Of a stretch of 64,000 bases of DNA, positions 1 to 64,000 are shown piece after piece. A program made the translations under genes and the position numbers. The stretch is from Diphasiastrum complanatum (Eukaryota; Streptophyta; Lycopodiopsida; Lycopodiales; Lycopodiaceae): positions 42,660,815 to 42,724,814 of the forward strand of contig CM055111.1 in the NCBI GenBank assembly GCA_029204225.1, in the 5' to 3' direction. Under the pieces are notes generated by a model. It was not told where the DNA came from. It saw only the letters and a program-made list of their open reading frames with translations, and ran no database searches. Position 1 is the first letter of the stretch, and the number at the start of each line of letters is the position of its first letter.

Positions 1-562
1 TTGCTAGTAAGCACTGCTCCGTAAGAGACAGAGTTTCTCTTGCGGTAGCGCGCTGTGTGGTATGCCAAACAACGCTCATAGAATCACTATAATTGAATAG
101 ATTTTATTCTTATCTCTTGTCTATGACACATAGTCCTTGACTACATTATGCTCGTCGAATGTTCCTGTAAGATCAGCTGTTATTTGTTTTTCCGCATAAA
201 GGCTCATCACAACTAGTTCAATAGTAGATCAGGAATATCTTACTGCACCTGAGGAAAGATCTTAATTAGCAGCAGTAGCTATAGTTAAGAGTTCGACTCT
301 ATCTAAGTATAACAGGAATCTATTAGAGAATAGGACATTCCAAATAGCGAGATCACAGCAAGAACATTGCTCACTGATCGAATATATGAGAGAATCAAGT
401 GCTTCTCTTATACCCTAGAATTATGTCCGTACGTGCTAAACATGAAAATCAATTAACTCTCTGTAGTCTCGAATCCAAACTGGGAGCTTCGGAACTCTGA
501 CATCCCAAGTCTCCAACTCCGCACATGAAGCTAGATATACCTTATATCTATGATCACTGGCT
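1..562. other. Left edge, no recognisable gene
   Basis: No reading frame with recognisable family motifs was found here. It may be the downstream part of the Gypsy remnant that follows on the minus strand, but no RT or LTR could be seen. Confidence 0.3.
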
Positions 563-1660
563 TCAGTTTCCAGGCCGAATTTTTTGCACAAGACAAGAAT
601 TAATGAAATTATGAGTTGAACCGCTATCCATCAATATACTAACTTTGTGTCCCTTAACAGTTCCTTTCAAACGAAATAATTCATTAGGCAAGAACGACGC
701 AGTACTGAATAAACATTCACACTTACAATCAATTTTGTTAATTTCCAATTTTAGATTTTTTTTACCTGGCATCTCAATGACTTGAGTTGTGGGTTTCTTT
801 CACCACGGGCAGAACTTCATAACATGTCCAGGCTTTGTAGACAAAACACACATTTGCCTTCTTAGCCTTCTTCCAGGACATCTGCTTCTTTTGCTTAAAT
901 TCTGATGCCATTTGATCTAGTTTGTCAAAATATTTGACCTGTTTTTTGTCACGAACTCATTTTTTACCTTTTTCTGGTTGGAAATTGATGGATTAGACTG
1001 AAATTGCTTCCTGTATGCCACCACGGTGGTATCATAAGCTTTCGCGACTCGTACGACATCATCGAAAAACTGAAGCACGTCTCGCTTACATTTATTTTGA
1101 TAGTCAGTTGGCAGACCTAGGATAAACTGCCAGAGTGCTAGTTTTGAATCAAATGATGGAACTTTGTTCCATAAATCCGTAAATTCTTGCAGGTAAGAGT
1201 CTAAATTCTGCGTTTCCATTTTGCAACTTACGAATCTTTTGTACTAGTCTGAATCGTTCGCAACCACAAACGATTTTCTGATCACTTGAATTCTTCCCAT
1301 GTAGTGGGTTTGGGTTGCAAATCACGCCACCAAGACGAAGCCTTTCCTCGGAAGAACGAAACCACGCTCTCGATCTTTTTCTCTTCTGAAATTGCATGTA
1401 GATTGAAATAACTGGTCCACTTGGTTAACCAGTTGTCTACCACCTCTGGCTTCTTCGCTTTCTTCTCCCTTGAATAAGGTTTTGGCTAAAAGCCCATATT
1501 TGGCGAAGACAAGTCTTTACTTGATTTAACAGCACTTCCATTTGCTGATGCTTCAAATTGTTCCGATTGTTCATCTCATTAAGTGCTTGACTTAATTGCT
1601 GGCAAATTTGTAAATAGGTCGGCATGGGCACTGTTCCTTCTAGACTTGTGTTATCGTCGG
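563..1660 (-). mobile_element. Gypsy-type LTR retrotransposon remnant: gag, zinc knuckle, protease
   Basis: Read on the minus strand, the piece starts with a gag-like segment (1631-1437) and continues in other frames. The segment at 1219-917 has a gag look, with YLQEFTDLWNKVP and a FILGLPTDYQ-like stretch. A zinc-knuckle region follows near 862-806: the first half reads CVFC and the second half KPGHVMKFCP, but a one-base frameshift separates the two halves. The retropepsin core VSILMDSGSTHNFIN is at 772-563, with the active-site triad intact as DSG. Several frameshifts and stops make it non-functional. No RT, integrase or LTR was seen. It lies antisense to the PMS1 exons that begin 0.8 kb to the right. 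Confidence 0.75.
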
Positions 1661-2499
1661 CTATTATTGATTACCTGAAACGAAAAATTGGCTTAAATTA
1701 GTCGACAAATCCGAAATCTTCAACTAAAAGTGAAAAAATACTGGACCTTATTACTGGCTGATTTCATCTCAGCAAGGTCTGTCACTTCTTTAAGCTAATT
1801 TTGTTCAATATGATGCATGACATGCGATGATTATCCAAAAAATCAATTTTTTTTTTCGTAAAATGCCTACCAACTGGGAAATCAATTTTTAACTAGCTTT
1901 TTCGGAAATTGTATTCATGCATGAAATTTCACTGATCTATCTACTGTAACACTCAGTACCATGTACCCTGACATGCATACTGATTCAAAAAAACATTTTC
2001 AATTTTGGGAATGCACTCTACTTCTTCACATGCATGCATGCAATTAGAATATTTCGGAAAATTTTCAAATTTTACTCTAAAAACTGCCAAACTTCCGACG
2101 GCCATAACTTTTGCTACAAGACTTCAATATGGTTGCTGTAAAGCACAGTATGGAGGGAGAGTGGGTTAGTAAGATGGTTGCCACGTCACCCTGCAACCTG
2201 GACTTCACACCTGCGAGTTGTAACAGCTAGAAAAACCAGTAGGAGGGCGCACTTCTACAAGGAGAATTTCTCTTTGTTTTTGACCTATTTCCGACTTTTT
2301 CGGCATAAACTTGTGGGTGCATCCTCACTGTAAGAATTTTCTGTGAAGTCTATGGTGCAGAATCCTGATACATTCATTTGTTTAGAAAAGGAAATGCAGG
2401 GTAAAATGCTCTTATGGACAATGATTCTGAAAAAAGAGCTAGTTTAGGGGTTGCAAGTTGGAATTTCTGCATGATATATTCATCGCCATTTTTAAGCAG
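1661..2499. other. Non-coding stretch, probably intron of PMS1
   Basis: AT-rich sequence without a recognisable gene. It ends in the splice acceptor ttttaagcag just before the first recognised PMS1 exon. The same reading frame is open upstream of the acceptor back to 2414, but that part shows no resemblance to MutL proteins and is taken as intron. Confidence 0.5.
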
Positions 2500-62589
<60,090 letters not shown>

Positions 62590-63441
62590 ACCAATTCTGT
62601 TGCACTCCTGTGCAAGCTCTCAATTGGACTACGTAGCCTTGCATTGTTATTATATTGCTAATTTATGTAGAAAGTTCACCATGGTGGCCTTTATGTAAAA
62701 ACTTCACCATAGGGCCATAAACAAATTTTCGTGTAATCTTGACAAAATTTTGTCTCTGTACATTTATAAGCTGCATATCTTCTCTAAGGATATGACCTTT
62801 TGCAATGTTCCTTAGAACCTTCAGATTTTGATCTTTGCAAGTCCTTTTACTTGTTTAGTGGAGTGCAGTTGTTTGTGCACACAAATTTTAGCCTATGACA
62901 TTCAAGCTGTTTGTACCTGTCCAAGCATTCATGCTAGTGCACCTAGTGAAATTTCCCTGGCAATTGAGAACAAGGTTATTGTTTGCTTTTATACTATTTT
63001 TTTACAAGTGTATTGTTTCCATGATATTTGTTCGTATTTTGAGAAAAGGTATAATCTGCAAGGAAAGTATGCTGCCATGCAATCTGCTCTTTGTTTGCTG
63101 GACGTTTTGCCTTTTTTTTTTTTTGAGACCTTAAACTTAAGAATTTGTAAATGAGCCATGTTTCAACCTCTGAAATTGGCTTCTTAACACCATTCCTGAG
63201 ACACTGTAGACCAATGTAACTGAGCGCAGGATGCATTTGTAAAAGTTTTCCAATGGACCTTCAGTCTCGTAAGTTGATTTTGCAAATCGTCATGGACTGC
63301 CAATTTTCTTTTTTTTGGTCATTAAGAGTAAGAGAAGCTTATTCATGGATTAATATGATTTGTCAGGCAGATAAATGTCAGTGTGGAACTTTTCTTCCAA
63401 AAAACGATTCAGTCTAATCATAAAATAGAAGGGAAACAGTC

Positions 63442-63444
<3 letters not shown>
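62590..63444 (+). other. PMS1 3' UTR and downstream sequence
   Basis: Follows the PMS1 stop. No clear AATAAA signal close to the stop was found, so the transcript end is not defined. No other gene recognised. Confidence 0.4.

Positions 63445-63503
<59 letters not shown>
63445..63503. repeat. (GA)n microsatellite
   Basis: Uninterrupted GA tract without an adjoining LINE end. Confidence 0.97.
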
Positions 63504-63506
<3 letters not shown>

Positions 63507-63699
63507 TCTTTGACAAGTCTAGACCAATTTTTTTACTACATGAAACCAAAAATGGTAGGAAATTTAATTTATTTTGACAATGACAACAACCATGATCTCT
63601 GCCTATCTTGATAGCGACAGCCATGTTCGCCGCCTATCTTGACATCGGCATCCACGATCGCCACCAAGATCCATCTCAAACAACATAGCTCACCATATC

Positions 63700-63701
<2 letters not shown>

Positions 63702-63748
<47 letters not shown>
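63702..63748. repeat. (GT)n microsatellite
   Basis: Uninterrupted GT tract near the right edge of the window; the sequence from here to 64000 shows no recognisable gene. Confidence 0.97.
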
Positions 63749-63753
<5 letters not shown>

Positions 63754-64000
63754 GCAAGATATGAAGAAGAAAAGACATGAACGAGAAGTAGAAGATGCAG
63801 TAGATGTCTATACATTGATTGGTTCAAGACAAAGTGTGCAAGCATTCGAATAATCTTCGCATCATCGAACAAGCAGAGAATGGATGAGAGATAGTTTCGA
63901 GTACGCAGTTATTACGATTATCATTTATGCTCATCATTCAATTGTTTATGCACTTAATGCTTTATTGAATTCAACTCAATTGTCTTGTTGTGTTTAATTA

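Noticed and set aside
2414-2499. Open frame upstream of the first PMS1 exon with an ATG at 2414
   Set aside because: The residues do not resemble MutL proteins and a good acceptor (ttttaagcag) directly precedes the conserved part; treated as intron.

Overview
The window looks like nuclear DNA of a land plant with a large, repeat-swollen genome. It holds one host gene broken into short exons by giant introns, and almost everything else is transposable element. I cannot place the species. Abundant LINEs, Gypsy and Copia remnants and introns of 4 to 29 kb would fit a fern, lycophyte or gymnosperm better than a compact angiosperm genome, but that is inference.

The host gene runs left to right on the + strand. 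Seven exons (2500-2629, 2946-3014, 7349-7422, 11711-11776, 23876-23979, 53123-53346, 62488-62589) join in frame through GT..AG junctions. They encode the C-terminal endonuclease and dimerisation half of the mismatch-repair MutL homologue PMS1 (the plant counterpart of human PMS2). The DQHA(X)2E(X)4E, ACR and CPHGRP metal-site motifs are all present. Only 769 nt of coding sequence are spread over about 60 kb. The N-terminal ATPase half must lie to the left of the window or in exons I did not recognise.

Layout. 0.5-1.7 kb: Gypsy gag/protease remnant (-). 8.1-10.1 kb: LINE copy (-) beside a hAT fragment. 12.4-15.6 kb: decayed Gypsy (+). 18-20.5 kb: LTR-retrotransposon scraps. 20.5-23.2 kb: second LINE (-). 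24.4-35.0 kb: four LINE copies in a head-to-tail array (-), each joined to the next through a long (GA)n/(TC)n tract, with the first copy interrupted by a solo LTR. 35.0-39.6 kb: Gypsy element (-) with LTR, primer-binding site, gag, protease, RT and RNase H. 39.9-41.0 kb: chromodomain Gypsy integrase (+) interrupted by a small MITE-like insertion. 41-42.2 kb: Copia fragment (-). 43.2-49.0 kb: multi-exon DUF659/hAT-type transposase gene (+) split by a pol-less LTR element. 49.8-51.9 kb: dispersed repeat and two nested LTRs. 54.5-59.4 kb: Copia and Gypsy remnants. The rest is intron without recognisable coding content.

The most interesting structure is the LINE array. Each copy ends 3' in a short hairpin, an ATTAATA(AAG)-like box and a TC-dinucleotide tail, and the next copy starts directly at that tail. 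The hairpin differs in sequence between copies but stays paired, including wobble pairs that work only in the LINE sense RNA. This suggests a LINE family that recognises its own 3' hairpin and inserts into (TC)n/(GA)n microsatellites, including the tails of earlier copies. A second notable feature is that PMS1 exon 53123-53346 is bracketed by (GA)16 and a roughly 85-nt (TC) tract, which could pair in the pre-mRNA.
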